Positions 22,656 to 33,440 of a DNA stretch of 64,000 nt are shown one piece after another. The DNA comes from Prosopocoilus inquinatus (lineage: Eukaryota; Arthropoda; Insecta; Coleoptera; Lucanidae), in NCBI GenBank assembly GCA_036172665.1, contig CM069873.1, positions 30,806,001 through 30,870,000 on the forward strand, read 5' to 3'. The notes beneath the pieces are model-generated. The model did no database searches, was not told the origin of the DNA, and saw nothing but the letters and a program-made list of their open reading frames with translations. The number at the start of each line of letters is the position of its first letter. Within the stretch, counting starts at the first letter, position 1. A program made the position numbers and the translations under genes.

Positions 22656-23573
22656 CTCGAGTCTTAATAGCAAAAAAAAAACACTCAAGAAAAGCAAAAT
22701 TCTCCTGGGCAAAGCAAATTCTCGTGGCTAAATATTATTTTCATGACTTGTTTGCCTTATAAAACACTTTTATAGTAAATAACTAGCGATGTGAAACAAA
22801 ATTTTTTTTGCTATTGTTATTGTTGGATTCTGGGGTATAAGTGTGTTCAACAGTTAAGAAAAAATAAATGTATAGGGTAGATCAAAATTCAAAGAAGCGA
22901 TTTTTAGCAAAGCCAAAAAATGAAAGCGTGACTTGTGACATACAGCGCTTTGTAATTGAGATCGGGGAAAACTTGTTTGACATACTTTCATTTATTATAA
23001 TTTTTTCAAAATTGGATTACAGTAGTAACATTTGCATTTATCCAATCCTTTTCCTAATCTTTCTTTCATCCACAGATTTTCTTTTCTTTCCGTTCATGTT
23101 TTCCTTGGTCTATTTACATTTTTTCCTCTGTTAGGGTTAATTTCACAATTCTCTCTCAGATTTGCTAGGTATTCTTTCTCGATTATTTTCAACAGTAGTT
23201 CCTTCTACACCAGTTCTCATCTTCATTTCTTCGTCTTTTACTCTATCTAACAATAAGCGATTTTTTCTTAAGGTAACTTTTCTGTTGCTTTTAATTTTCG
23301 TTCAATGAATTCGATCATCCTCCTTGTTTCTGGTCTACTGTTGCTTTTTATAATGGCTTCTTAGATATTAATTAATTTAATATTTCTTTTCACTTTCTTT
23401 CTTTCTTTCCATTGAGACATCCAGTCGCTTTCTTAGCCTGTGCATTTTTTAATTTGAATTTTTCTTCATCCATACCTTGTTTGTTGAATTTCATTCCTAT
23501 TTCCTCGGTTTTCTATTCATGTACATGTATTGTTTTCCTTCTAAGTATTTTGTTTTATTAATGTATGTAACAA
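22656..23573. other. T-rich non-coding stretch
   Basis: The segment 23030-23500 is pyrimidine-rich on the plus strand and reads as A-rich, charged sequence on the minus strand, like antisense LINE ORF remains. No diagnostic motif was found. Confidence 0.4.
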
Positions 23574-24733
23574 GTGTTCATTTCGAAATCCGGTAGCATT
23601 ACTTGTGAAAATCTTTTGTTTCGAAAACCGTTTGTCGCAGTGTTAAAATTGGACGTAATCTAACTTTAAAATGTCATCATAATATAAAGCGTATCTAGAA
23701 GAATATAAATTACAACTCACTCACAAATTAAATAATTTTTTTCATAAGAAGTTGTAATGTCCCTATCTGATATTACCGGACAACAATTCACCAATGTCAT
23801 GCGGTAAAGATACAGCTTTGCATCTTTAGGTAATAATTTGTGGCACCTTCCAACTGAAAATTCAAACTAGTGAAATTGATTGTGATAACAAGCGAATAGA
23901 AATGTAGGGAGCATTTTCCACTGCAAGTATTGCACTTTCCATAACCTTAGATGTATGTTTTCATAGTTGACTGTTCTTCGGAAGATCCTCCAGTTTGTCG
24001 AAACAACTGTACCTATCAATGCAGATTGTCTTCAAATATTTTCTAGTCAACAATACAGCAGCAAATTCAGTTCTAAACTCTTCCAAGCGGTTTCGGTACT
24101 CGGGTGACTTCTGAATCGTTAGGAAAATTAATTTTCATCATAAATCTGCTTCAATGTAAACATCAAACATCATTTTGTAATGCAACATAAAGTCAATAAC
24201 ATCATAAATGGGTCCTGCAAAAAATGATTTTTGCAATGAAAACAATATCAAATTGAAGAATAAGAATAAGAATGATGACCATATAAAATAGCGACATCTT
24301 ACTATCGCTTTCTGACCTAACATTGCAGTAGGATAGACAAATTGAAACGGGATTTGCTCCTAATGAGTCCCCCATGCAAGGCGGCCATGCTTGCTGTCAA
24401 AGCATAATGAAAGATTTTAAAAAAAATTTTGCAGGGCTGAAACAGCTGTCCAGAAGCTGCTCGAGGTTCTCACTGCAATCAAGAACGATTTGCACAAAAT
24501 TTTTCTGAAAACAATATCGTAAATAAATGGAAGACCTTACTCGACGGTTGACAGAAGACTTGACACTAGTGACAGTGCTGTTAACAGTAAAGTTATGGAA
24601 AAATTTTGTGCAATGTCAGGTCAAAAAGCGATAGTAAGATGTCGCTATTTTATAAGTAAAGTTATGCTACGACATCAGTTTAAAAAAATCATTTGTTTAC
24701 AACGCCAATGCTACCGGAAATCGATATGAACAC
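23574..24733. mobile_element. Non-autonomous element with 27-bp inverted ends
   Basis: The left end GTGTTCATTTCGAAATCCGG (23574-23593), continuing TAGCATT, is the near-perfect inverse of the right end AATGCTACCGG (from 24707) running to GATATGAACAC at 24733. Inside is a second inverted pair containing GCGATAGTAAGATGTCGC (24283-24330 on the minus strand and 24604-24653 on the plus strand). Between these lies a block shared with 58788-58850. There is no transposase frame. No convincing target duplication was seen, so the superfamily is unassigned. Confidence 0.65.
24433..24501 (+). repeat. Dispersed block shared with 58.8 kb
   Basis: AGGGCTGAAACAGCTGT, then GCTGCTCGAGGTT and CACTGCAATCAA with ACGATTTGCA, recur at 58788-58850 in the same order with few changes. 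The second locus also carries the ATGTCGCT block that flanks this copy, so both derive from one repeat family. Confidence 0.8.
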
Positions 24734-24769
24734 TGATTATTTAGTCTTCAGAAAGCAATCCTCTTCAAT

Positions 24770-25470
24770 TAGTGTTATCATCATGTACTCTATCGTTAGC
24801 AGCAAATGGTCATTATGTTACGTGTTTTTTTTTTGCTCGTGATTGCAATTTTCGGTGTGACTTAAGCTCTCTATCGTTAGGTTGCGTGCGAATTTCATCA
24901 CTTGGGTGTGCACAAACATTGTTCGGCGTCACTTGGTTGCACACACTGACTCGAGGTGAGCGGTTGATTTTGTTTGTTGTGATAAAAGTCTGTGTGTACC
25001 CCTGTTTTCGGGCTCTGCCACCCCGAGGGGTTTCCCCGCTTGCTTTTGGGGCCACTATTGCAGATTTGTGGACGTGTGACTTCTTGGGGCTCATTGGTTC
25101 GTTCATTGGGACTAACCCTGATTGTAAGGAAGCGGTCTTTAACGAGCTTGTGTGTCCGACGTCGCATTCCATCTTTGTTTTTTTTTGTGTCGTGGACGCT
25201 TTGAATACAATCCACCGCCCGAGGGGAGAAGTCTCGTTTTCTGCCGTCCTGAAAACATCGGAGGCGAGATACGCTGTTGCAAGTGGAATTTTTCCGCCAC
25301 GTAAGCCTGTTCCAATTTATTTTTCTCTCCGTTCAACTTCCGGTGTGAAAGGTCGCTAGGTAACATCTCTAGGGTTTTTGCGCGCCGTCTCCACTGAGTG
25401 GGCACCGTTACGCAACTCCGATTTTCCATCTCGTTTTCGGGAGGACGACCGACTTGATTTCTATGCCGAG
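24770..25470 (+). promoter_or_regulatory. CpG-rich promoter and non-coding 5' exon candidate
   Basis: Sequence becomes markedly CG-rich (CCCCGAGGGGTTTCCCCGC near 25020, CCGCCCGAGGGGAG near 25215, GGGTTTTTGCGCGCCG near 25372) within AT-rich surroundings. It ends in CTATGCCGAG/GTAAGT, a near-consensus donor at 25471. A matching acceptor lies 455 bp further on, before an exon with a plausible ATG. I infer a transcription start and 5' UTR exon. No TATA box was found, and the start site cannot be placed. A 195-codon frame across the region has no domain and is ignored. A GC-rich element 5' region is the alternative. Confidence 0.45.
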
Positions 25471-25925
25471 GTAAGTTACGGATTGGCGGAACGGGTCAAC
25501 CGCGCTGAACTCTCGGTTTGTTTTGGCAAATGAGAGAGAGAGACAATTAGCCAATTGCAGTATGTAAGATCTCTAACGTTATCTATTTGTATGTCCATTG
25601 GAAAGATCTAACTAATTGAATTCTCGAAACATAATTTTGAATTGTGGGTCACCTATATGTGTGACACCTTGATATACTAGAAGTGAATGAAGCAAAGGAA
25701 ATAGAAAAAAAAATAAAGAGGTGCTATTATTTGCTCAGATAATTGAATTTTCTTCTTTCTTCTAATAAAAGGAACCTAGGTGTCATGTTCGAGTAAAATT
25801 AGTAGCTGTTTATTGGAAGGAAATGTCTTTAAAGGTACCTTCCTTTCTTGTTTCTGTGGCATACTTACTTGTTTATTTTAAAGTAATATTATTAGAAAAG
25901 CATTTTCTGTTGTTTAATTAAACAG

Positions 25926-26102
25926 GTAGGGGCCAGTAGAAGAAGAAAAACGTGTTACGAGAGAGAATTCCAAGAATAAGGGAAATATAAAAACAACGAA
26001 ATGAAAGTCGCCGGCGGATCAATAGTAATTCCGAGAGGAATTTACGCATCGAAACTAAATTCTAACGGAGCTGCACGCCGAAATGAAGTCGGTCTGAAAA
26101 AG
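25926..26102 (+). CDS. First coding exon of unrecognised gene (ATG at 26001)
   Basis: The acceptor TGTTTAATTAAACAG ends at 25925 and a GTCAGT donor begins at 26103, after GGTCTGAAAAAG. The exon starts with 75 bp of 5' UTR, and an in-frame TAA precedes the ATG at 26001, which supports that start. The coding part reads MKVAGGSIVIPRGIYASKLN and continues to RRNEVGLKK, 34 residues, basic at the end, with no signal peptide or membrane segment. Codon use (GTC GCC GGC, CTG) differs from the surrounding AT-rich DNA. I do not recognise the protein, and later exons were not found. The CpG-rich upstream exon and its donor at 25471 make a consistent two-exon start. Confidence 0.5.
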
Positions 26103-27480
26103 GTCAGTTCATTTATGGTGTGTGGGGAATATAGATGCTTTGTTTTGTTTCGGCTCAACGTGGAACAGCGATTGAGCTGTATTGTTAATTCAGTTTTAGT
26201 ATTAGTCCAAGAACTCCTCGCGCAGATAAGCAAATAGGAAACCTGTCCTAAACAAATTGACAGGAACTTAATGGATTATTAAAGCATAATGCTGTTTTCA
26301 TTTCATTTTCCTCTTGGTATTTTAGTACCTGAGTATTCTGTTGTATTATACTTTGAAAATAAATATAAAAGTAAATATTAGATAAGTAAAATTCGAAGAA
26401 GAAAGTTTAAAGTTTGAGGCACATCTGCCAAAATAATCCTTCTCCCCAGTCTCAATACAATTCCTTCAGTTTCCCTTCCAAAAAAAGTCCCGGTTTCGTT
26501 TCAAATTACTTACATTTCGATTCGTTTTACCATACTCGTTCGTTCTCTTTAAGCTATCTTTTTTTATTCTTAAATTATAAAATAATAGTACAGGGTACAG
26601 CAAAAAAAGAAAACTAATTTGGTCCCTTTTTCTAAAGTCAGTGAGAGAATAGAAGAACACTTTTGAGGTAGTTTAAAAGACTTCAGTTAAATAAAATTAA
26701 TTAACTCATTTTTCCCATTGGTGAATGACTTTTTTTCATCGTATTCCATGAAGTTGAGTAGAATTGTCGGACTGAATATGGGCGCCATAAATCCCAACAA
26801 AATAAATTTGGAGATTTTTGCATCATGTGGAATAGGAATCTGAAACCAGAATCTAGTTTTCAGTTTATAATAAGAAATGAAGTTGAAATTGAAATTCAAA
26901 ATTGTAAGAAATAGGTCTGCACTGTTTTGACAAGAGAAGAAGAAAGAATGATGGAGCGATGTACATCTAGGGATGATTCTTTCTCCTTCTAAGAGAAGAG
27001 AAGAGAAGTAAATGAGAAATAACAATGTTACAAAGTAATTACCTTTGAGTTAAGAGTCAAGAGAAAAAAGAAAAGTTAAAGTTGAAGGTATTTGGAGAAA
27101 TGACTAAATGGAGATAAAGCCCTTTTAAAATTCATAAAATATTTTTTAACCTAAGCAATTTTGGTACAAGAAGTAGGGTAATCCAAAACGGCCAGATTGG
27201 GTTCAATTTCGAATTTTGAGTTTATTTTTTTTAATACAATTTATTATAAAATTTAAATTTGCAAACAAATCTTGCATAAGAACTAATTAATAATTAAAAA
27301 TAGCTTTTACCTTGGATTGGAAAATAGTCAGAACCGACTTCCTTTTTTTTACGAAAAAAGTACATGTGCATTGTTGTTTATTTTTAAATTATTTTCATTT
27401 AGAATCGTTCTGATGTTTTAAACCTATTTGTTTACGCTTGCCAAATTGAAGGTCCGAGTGATAAGATTATTACAACACTA
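26103..27480. other. Non-coding; likely first coding intron of the plus-strand unit
   Basis: AT-rich with no further exon recognised. The 112-codon minus-strand frame at 26687-27025 reads low-complexity, phenylalanine-rich sequence and is treated as chance. Confidence 0.4.
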
Positions 27481-27548
27481 CGAGGATCGTCCGATAACTA
27501 CGTGGCCCTTTAGGCCTAACAAAGAAAAATTGGACTAAAAAACACTTT

Positions 27549-28482
27549 ATTTTTCAATATAGTCTCCTGCTTGCTCCACACACTTATTACACCATAACTC
27601 CAAACTGGCAATGCCTTCATTGAAGATAGATGAATCTAAGTCCGCAAAAAAACTATTTACTGCTGCGATTACCTCGAAATTTGACGAAGATGACTTACAC
27701 CTAGCCATTTCTTCAAATTTGGAAATAGATGATAATCGTTGGGAACCAAATCTGGGGAATAGGGCGAATAGGGTACCAATTTGAATCCCAGTTCATGAAC
27801 TTTGACCGCAGACTTGTGGGCCGGTGCATTATCCTGATGTAAAAGCACTTTCTTCTTTGCCAAATGAGGCCGTTTCTCTTTGATATTGTCGCTCAATTGT
27901 TGCAACAAATTGGCATAACAGTCGCAATTTATACTTTTTCCCTTTTCTAAACAGTCGATGAAGATAATATCACGATGATCCCAAATCATCGTTGCCATAA
28001 CTTTTCCTGCTGACAAAGCGGTTTTTACCTTTTTAGGTAGAGGAGAACCTTTATGTGTGCATTGCCTGGACTGTGTTTTGGTTTCGGAAGTATAATGGTG
28101 AACCCAGGTTTCATCAATGGTTATGAAACGGCGTACAAAATCCTCTGGACTGCGGAGAGAACGTGCCAAAAGGTCGCGTGACACATTTAAAAGATTAAAT
28201 TTTGCTCCAGTGCGAGCAACTGCTGCACCCAGCGCGCAAAGTATTTTTTCATTTCCAATTCTTCAGATAAAATTCTGTGCACACCGTCATTGTCAATAAT
28301 ATATGTCCACTGCGGTGTTCACCTTTTTTGCTCTCTGGACCACACTTAAATACGGAAACCCAGTTTTTGACCATGGAAAACGAAGGAGCGGACTGTAATA
28401 ATGTGGAATCCAACTCTACTTTGATTTCGGTTGGCCTTTCAAGCAGAAGTACTTTATGACTGCTCGCAACAGTGTTTTCCAT
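27549..28482 (-). pseudogene. Mariner transposase (D,D34D), frameshifted
   Basis: From 28482 the frame has KVELDSTLLQSAPSFSMVKNW, the first helix-turn-helix region. Next, near 28200, LEMKKYFARWVQQLLALEQ corresponds to the linker before the catalytic core. The main frame (28184-27669) has the catalytic blocks TIDETWVHHY (first D), LLHQDNAPAH (second D) and YSPDLVPNDYHLFPNL (third D, 34 residues after the second). The C-terminus continues in another frame as FEVIAAVNSFFADLD and EQAGDYIEK, ending at about 27549. Part of the second helix-turn-helix is missing. All three aspartates survive, but frame breaks near 28250, 28185 and 27690 make it inactive. It resembles the SETMAR-related mariner lineages. 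Confidence 0.92.
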
Positions 28483-28493
28483 TGCTTATAAAA

Positions 28494-28723
28494 GGTGCTT
28501 TCTTTCGCTCTCAAAACCGTGATCCAAACGTGTTTTGATTCAAAAACAGACATTCTTTTCTTTGAATCCCTCTATTTTTAAGACTTGTTTGGATTAAATT
28601 TTGGTTATTTACAAATGAACTGTCAATCAAAAATTCCAGTCAGTTATTTTGTTGCAACAACTACGAAATTCAGGTCCAAACTATTCGAAACACGATTCAA
28701 ACTTTTAAGCGAAAGAAAGCACC
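28494..28723. mobile_element. 230-bp MITE nested in the mariner
   Basis: The inverted ends GGTGCTTTCTTTCGCT (from 28494) and AGCGAAAGAAAGCACC (ending 28723) are perfect over 16 bases, and weaker matching continues inward. Flanking TAAAA occurs at 28489-28493 and 28724-28728, a probable 5-bp target duplication. No coding capacity. It separates the mariner transposase start from the mariner's right end. A 5-bp duplication does not by itself fix the superfamily. Confidence 0.82.
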
Positions 28724-28912
28724 TAAAATCATACGGAATGTTTATTTTGACGTAAGTACTGTCAAACAGGCTAATTGATAGATTGCTTTTTATGTCATGT
28801 TTAACCTAGTAAAACATGGTTCTACCGAATGGTACAAAAGAATCCGCGGAATTCGTGGCATCTCTATGGGCATCTCTGTATTAGGCCACCTAGTTATCGA
28901 ACGATCCTCGTA

Positions 28913-30329
28913 TCTAAGTAAGTGTTAAGTTAGTGTTAGTAGGTAGGGCCTCAACAACAAGAAGAAGACATTCGTCACTGATATAAGGCATGATTTACAA
29001 TCACCCTACAGAAGACAAATTGAAAATAAATTAACAACAAAATGTCACCGTTTCAGTTATCACAGTATTGCAATATTCATGAAACATTGTCTAATACTTA
29101 TTACTTACTGTAATTTACAATAATTACGTACAGTCTGCTTTACAAAACTTGCGTCGCAGATGTATGTAGCTAATTATGAAATAAAAAAAAACATGCCGTA
29201 GCAAATAGAAATTATATCCCGAGAATTACTTGTAAATAAAATAAAATACGACCCTGAACAAACGGAAAGCTGCAAGCCTTGAAGATATAGTAACGTGTGC
29301 AAAAGTATCCTTGGCCTTGCCAATCAAAACACAAGTGGCCGTATTCATAGAGCAACGACTATACGAATACAAAACTCTGACTACTTAGTACAATATTAAT
29401 TTCTGACTAAATGCAGCCATTCAGAAAATGCTACTATCTCTATACTAACTAAACATCTCATCACACAAAGTAACAATGGTACGCGCAAGCGCATTACCGC
29501 AATGGACGAACATAATTATTACTGTGATTAAATTTGTTTTCGAAGATAACTATGCAATCTAATAAAAGAAATAGAAGGATCAATTACAGTCACTAAATAA
29601 TTACAGTAATGCAATCAGTGGGCATTTTAGTGCAAAACATTGGCGGGAAATCTAAAAAAAAACAAAGAATCATTTTTATGCAACGCTTACAGGAATGCAT
29701 TGCTTCGAAATTAGTGTTAGTAAAGAATTTTGAAAACAGAATTTTAAATACTAACCTCACAAATTTTTGAACATGCAATTAAATCGATTAATCAAATCAA
29801 TCCATAACCACAGAATAAGAAGAAATGACACTCGTCGGCATTTTGATCTTTTCAAACGTTGACCGGTGTTTTTCGGCCATGTTTTCGTTGTTACTCGTAA
29901 GTCGGAATACTTAAAATAACGTGGGCTAAATGCAAAAATTAGAATGCAGTCAGCGAAACGTTTACAGTATAATAAAATGAGTAATTACAAAGATTATGCG
30001 TAATTACAACATAAAATACGTACACAAAACACGAAATATAGCCGTTACAAAATGGCAAACGAGACCATATGATCGAATTTCGTCATATTTTCGTTGGGAT
30101 TTCTGATCTCTCGCGCTTAATTCCGTTTTCGCGGGAAAGCCGGAGTGTCACTTCTAGTTATTTTGTGCCATAACTTTCTTCCGACAACAGTATTTTCCCC
30201 GGATGACAATGAAAACAATCGAAATCCTTCCGTAGCATTATTTTTATAGTTCACAATGGCACATTTGGACATTTTTAAATAATACTATAGGTATTTCTTG
30301 TTTTATTTAAAAATGTTACGTTATATAAT
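28913..30329. other. Non-coding stretch
   Basis: No gene recognised. 29820-30240 is less AT-rich and includes a palindromic E2F-like site TTTTCGCGGGAAA at 30126-30138. This may be regulatory or chance. Confidence 0.35.
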
Positions 30330-30738
30330 TTGTTCACAAATTAAAAGACCACTGGTGGTGTTGCCTTGTGAAAAATACAACCGGCAACAGTGTTCTAGTT
30401 AAAAATTTGGTAACAAAATTAGCAAGTGTTTTAAATAAACGATAAGGTTATACGTTCCGAAAAATTCCTGGTTCTAAATTTAATAATTATGATGGATTCA
30501 TGGTTTTTACCTTATCGTTCGCACGCAATTTTATAATAGACAAACTGTAATTAACTGAAACAGCTCGTTGAAATGAAAACAAATGTAAATAATCTAATAG
30601 TAAAACTGAATTGACAAATTACTTTGACATGAAACTTCAAATACCTTGCCAACTTAGTATTTTGATAATGTTCTATAGGGGACTTATGTTTTATACCAAC
30701 ATAATGCAACAGGTGGTGGTTTTTTAATTTGTGAACAA
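30330..30738. repeat. ~410-bp element with 23-bp inverted ends
   Basis: TTGTTCACAAATTAAAA plus GACCAC (30330-30352) is mirrored by GTGGTT plus TTTTAATTTGTGAACAA (30716-30738), differing at one base. Flanks are also partly inverted (ACGTTATATA / CGTATATG). An inner pair ACGATAAGGT / ACCTTATCGT occurs near 30437 and 30513. There is no coding frame. The superfamily is unassigned. Confidence 0.7.
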
Positions 30739-31174
30739 CGTATATGTTATTAATATTACTAACCTGAAACGATATAACTTATATATATAATCTAAATTTA
30801 AATTTAATGTCAATTTTAAATCTGAAACACAAATATCCGAACACTTTTTGCTTCTATTGACAGTGACAAGTATGTCAACTTGGCATGCTGTCGGTTGACA
30901 TTACCAAGTGAATTTTAGGGACGAAGAAAAATTTTAGTGCAAATACGTGCTCTCTTCGTCTGACACATTAAGCATATGGGTTGCGCTACTGTATTATTTA
31001 GTGACGGTAGGATCAATATCAGGATTAAAAAATGTTATTGATTAGCAAATGTGTGCAGCCCATTGCGCCAACATGTTAGGTATTCCAGCATATCATAAAA
31101 TTCATAATTCTTTGCAGTGGCAAATTTAATAAAATTGTTAATTTTTGTAACAAGTGCTAGAGAAATTTAAAACA
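30739..31174. other. AT-rich spacer
   Basis: Nothing recognisable between the two inverted-repeat elements. Confidence 0.4.
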
Positions 31175-31942
31175 CTATACAAAATAGAGGGAGATTCAAG
31201 CAACTCTTTCATTAAAAGTTTACGGACTTCCTCTTTGAATTTCTATTTCATATTTTGCGGTTATAAGTTAGCGATAATGATCTATTAAAATATAATATTT
31301 CCAATTTTCGGGCATTTTCGCTTGTACCTGAACTTCCTGTCAACTTTCTTATTTTAAATGGAATACCCCATTTTTTTATTGAATTTTCGAAACGCTCATG
31401 AAATTCTAAAAATATTTTGTTTAACATATGATACAAAATTATTTACGGGCTGGTTGAAAAGTAATTCAAACTGATTTCAACTGTCGAAAAGTCATGTTTT
31501 TTAAATAGAACACTCAGTATATTTTTATACCATAAGAATCACAATTAAATGTTCTTTCGAACTGTATTAGCATTCCCTATACCTATCTTTTACCTTTCTC
31601 TTTTTATTCATGATTTTCTCTTTGATATATCAATTTTTTTACTTTTTAGTGTTATTCCTAAATAGTGTACTATGAAAATTTTACAAAATGTGATTTTTTT
31701 AATTAATTTCTGACTGTACGTAATATCAATTTCATTTTAAAAACAGAAAAATAATTTTTATTTACATATGCCGTATGTATTAGAAGTCTTGGTATCACCT
31801 TTTACACATTTACAAAGAAAAATTTACGCTTACAAAACAAAACTTTATGAAAACTAATAAATAAATAAAAAGTATTGAAAATAATACACAAATTGTTGGT
31901 TGTAATATTGGCTGTAAGTGGTTCTCAGCTATTATTTATTAG

Positions 31943-32751
31943 TAGTGTCCTACCGAAACCGACTTTCTCGCCGAAACCGAAACCGAAACCGAAATTCGGC
32001 CGAAACAGAAACCGAAACCGAATCTTATTCAAAAGAAGTTAGAGATAGTTTTACTGAAGTCTAAATTAATAGTTTTATTTATTAATAACTGAAATTAAAT
32101 AAATTTATATTGTAAGACAGAAACAAAAACAATTTTGAGTTAGTTTTATTTATTAATAATTGAAATCAAACAAACTTATATTGTAAGACAAAAACAAAAA
32201 CAATTTAAAATTTTCGTCTCTATCATATTTTACAAAAGTCAAAAGAAAATTTTTTTCAGCTATAGCTCATAGAAAAAATTCAAATGTGTATCTTATTAAA
32301 ATTGAATTTAGGTCAGAATCAAAAACTTTGGTATTTTAGAGAATTCACGTCCTGTAAAGCAAATTCACTTTGATTTTGATTAATTCGAAATTTTGTGGTA
32401 AAGATTGCGTTAATATTACGGTTTTTTCAAACTGGGGAATTTCGAATCAGCTTTTGAATTGGGATCGGTCACATTTCAAATATGTGGTCAAATATGAGTT
32501 AATGCAGATTTAATTCACTGTTAAAATTGATATTTACACTGTTAAAACAGAGTATCATTTTATTTGATATCCAAAAATTAATCAAGTTTGAGATTAATAT
32601 GCATTTAAAGCAAAAAAAAGAAAATAAATGTAGTTTCGCTTGCAGCCGAAGGTTCGGCTGTTTTTTGGCCGTAATCGAAACTTTGACCGAACCACGAAAT
32701 TATGGCCGAAACCGAAACCGAAACCGAAACCGAATATTCGGTCGGACACTA
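31943..32751. mobile_element. Non-autonomous hAT element (809 bp) with 8-bp duplication
   Basis: The ends TAGTGTCCTACCGAA (31943) and TTCGGTCGGACACTA (ending 32751) are inverse, and both sides are flanked by the identical octamer TTTATTAG (31935-31942 and 32752-32759), the hallmark of hAT insertion. Just inside each end are arrays of CCGAAA units. There is no transposase gene, and the open frames are chance. The exact duplication suggests a relatively recent insertion, later than the foldback element that contains it. Confidence 0.93.
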
Positions 32752-33033
32752 TTTATTAGTAATAACTTTCTATTGTATCTCAGTAATAACATATTTTCCT
32801 CGATATAACAATTTTTTTTATTAACTTCTTGAATTGTCTTTTTTTTATCATCAAAAACATTTAATGTGTCTGTGTTTGAATATTTATTTTTTGGTTCCTC
32901 GTAGCGATTAAATTATGCTTTTCATAATTCCTACGAGACGGATGATTTTAAAAATTATAATTTCTCTAGTTTTCATAGCCCACTATTTAAAAACAACACC
33001 GAAAAATGGAAGAAAATTAGGTATTAAAAAGAG

Positions 33034-33035
<2 letters not shown>

Positions 33036-33088
<53 letters not shown>

Positions 33089-33090
33089 AA
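33036..33090. repeat. (TA)n microsatellite
   Basis: An uninterrupted TA run of about 39 bases is followed by TTTATATTTATATATA, inside the foldback element just before its right arm. Confidence 0.95.
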
Positions 33091-33440
33091 AAATTTACTA
33101 GGCATTACATATAAAAAACATGACTTTTCGACAGTTGAAATTAGTTCGAACAGAAATTACTTTTCAACCAGCCTGTAAGCAATCAAGTGCAAAACTAAGT
33201 TCTGCAAGTCAGAGTTATTTTTTAAAAATGAAAATATCTCGGAATTGTTGAAGGTTGTTCCATTTAAAATAAGAAAGTTGGCAGCAACTTCCGGCATAAG
33301 CGGAAGTGTCCGAAAATTGAAAATGTTATATTTTGATAGATTATCATCGTTAACTTAAAACTGCAAAATTTGAAACAGAAATTCAAAGTCCGTAAACTTT
33401 TAATGAAAGGATTGCCTGAATTTCTCTGTATATTGTGGAA

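Larger units (their letters stand above)
27481..28910 (-). mobile_element. Mariner transposon with TA duplication, interrupted by a MITE
   Basis: The inverted ends CGAGGATCGTCCGATAACTA (from 27481) and TAGTTATCGAACGATCCTCG (ending 28910) are flanked by TA on both sides (27479-27480 and 28911-28912), the mariner target duplication. The element is 1430 bp including a 230-bp MITE, giving about 1.2 kb without it, the normal mariner size. The transposase lies on the minus strand and is broken. Termini are nearly intact, so they could still be recognised by a transposase supplied in trans; this is an inference. Confidence 0.93.
31175..33440. mobile_element. Foldback element with ~350-bp inverted arms
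   Basis: The left arm (about 31175-31530) and right arm (about 33095-33440) are inverse copies. Both carry TAAAAGTTTACGGACTT (or its complement), CCATTTAAAATAAGAAAGTT, a decayed ACTTCCGG hairpin, GGCTGGTTGAAAAGTAAT and CAACTGTCGAAAAGTCATG. The CCATTTAAAATAAG plus ACTTCCGG modules are shared with the repeats at 4.7-5.3 kb and 53-54 kb. The interior is AT-rich, without a transposase, and contains a hAT MITE and a (TA)n tract. Exact outer ends and target duplication could not be fixed. Confidence 0.75.

Noticed and set aside
24772..25359. 195-codon plus-strand frame and three overlapping minus-strand frames (24813-25429)
   Set aside because: Long frames here follow from the CG-rich composition. 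None has a domain, and four mutually overlapping frames cannot all be real. The region is better read as promoter and 5' UTR.
26687..27025. 112-codon minus-strand frame
   Set aside because: Phenylalanine- and serine-rich reading of A-rich DNA without domain or start context.
30126..30138. Palindromic E2F-like site TTTTCGCGGGAAA
   Set aside because: A single 13-base match with no promoter or gene start nearby is not evidence of regulation.
33036..33178. 87-codon frame containing YIYIYIYI
   Set aside because: It is a translation of the (TA)n microsatellite.
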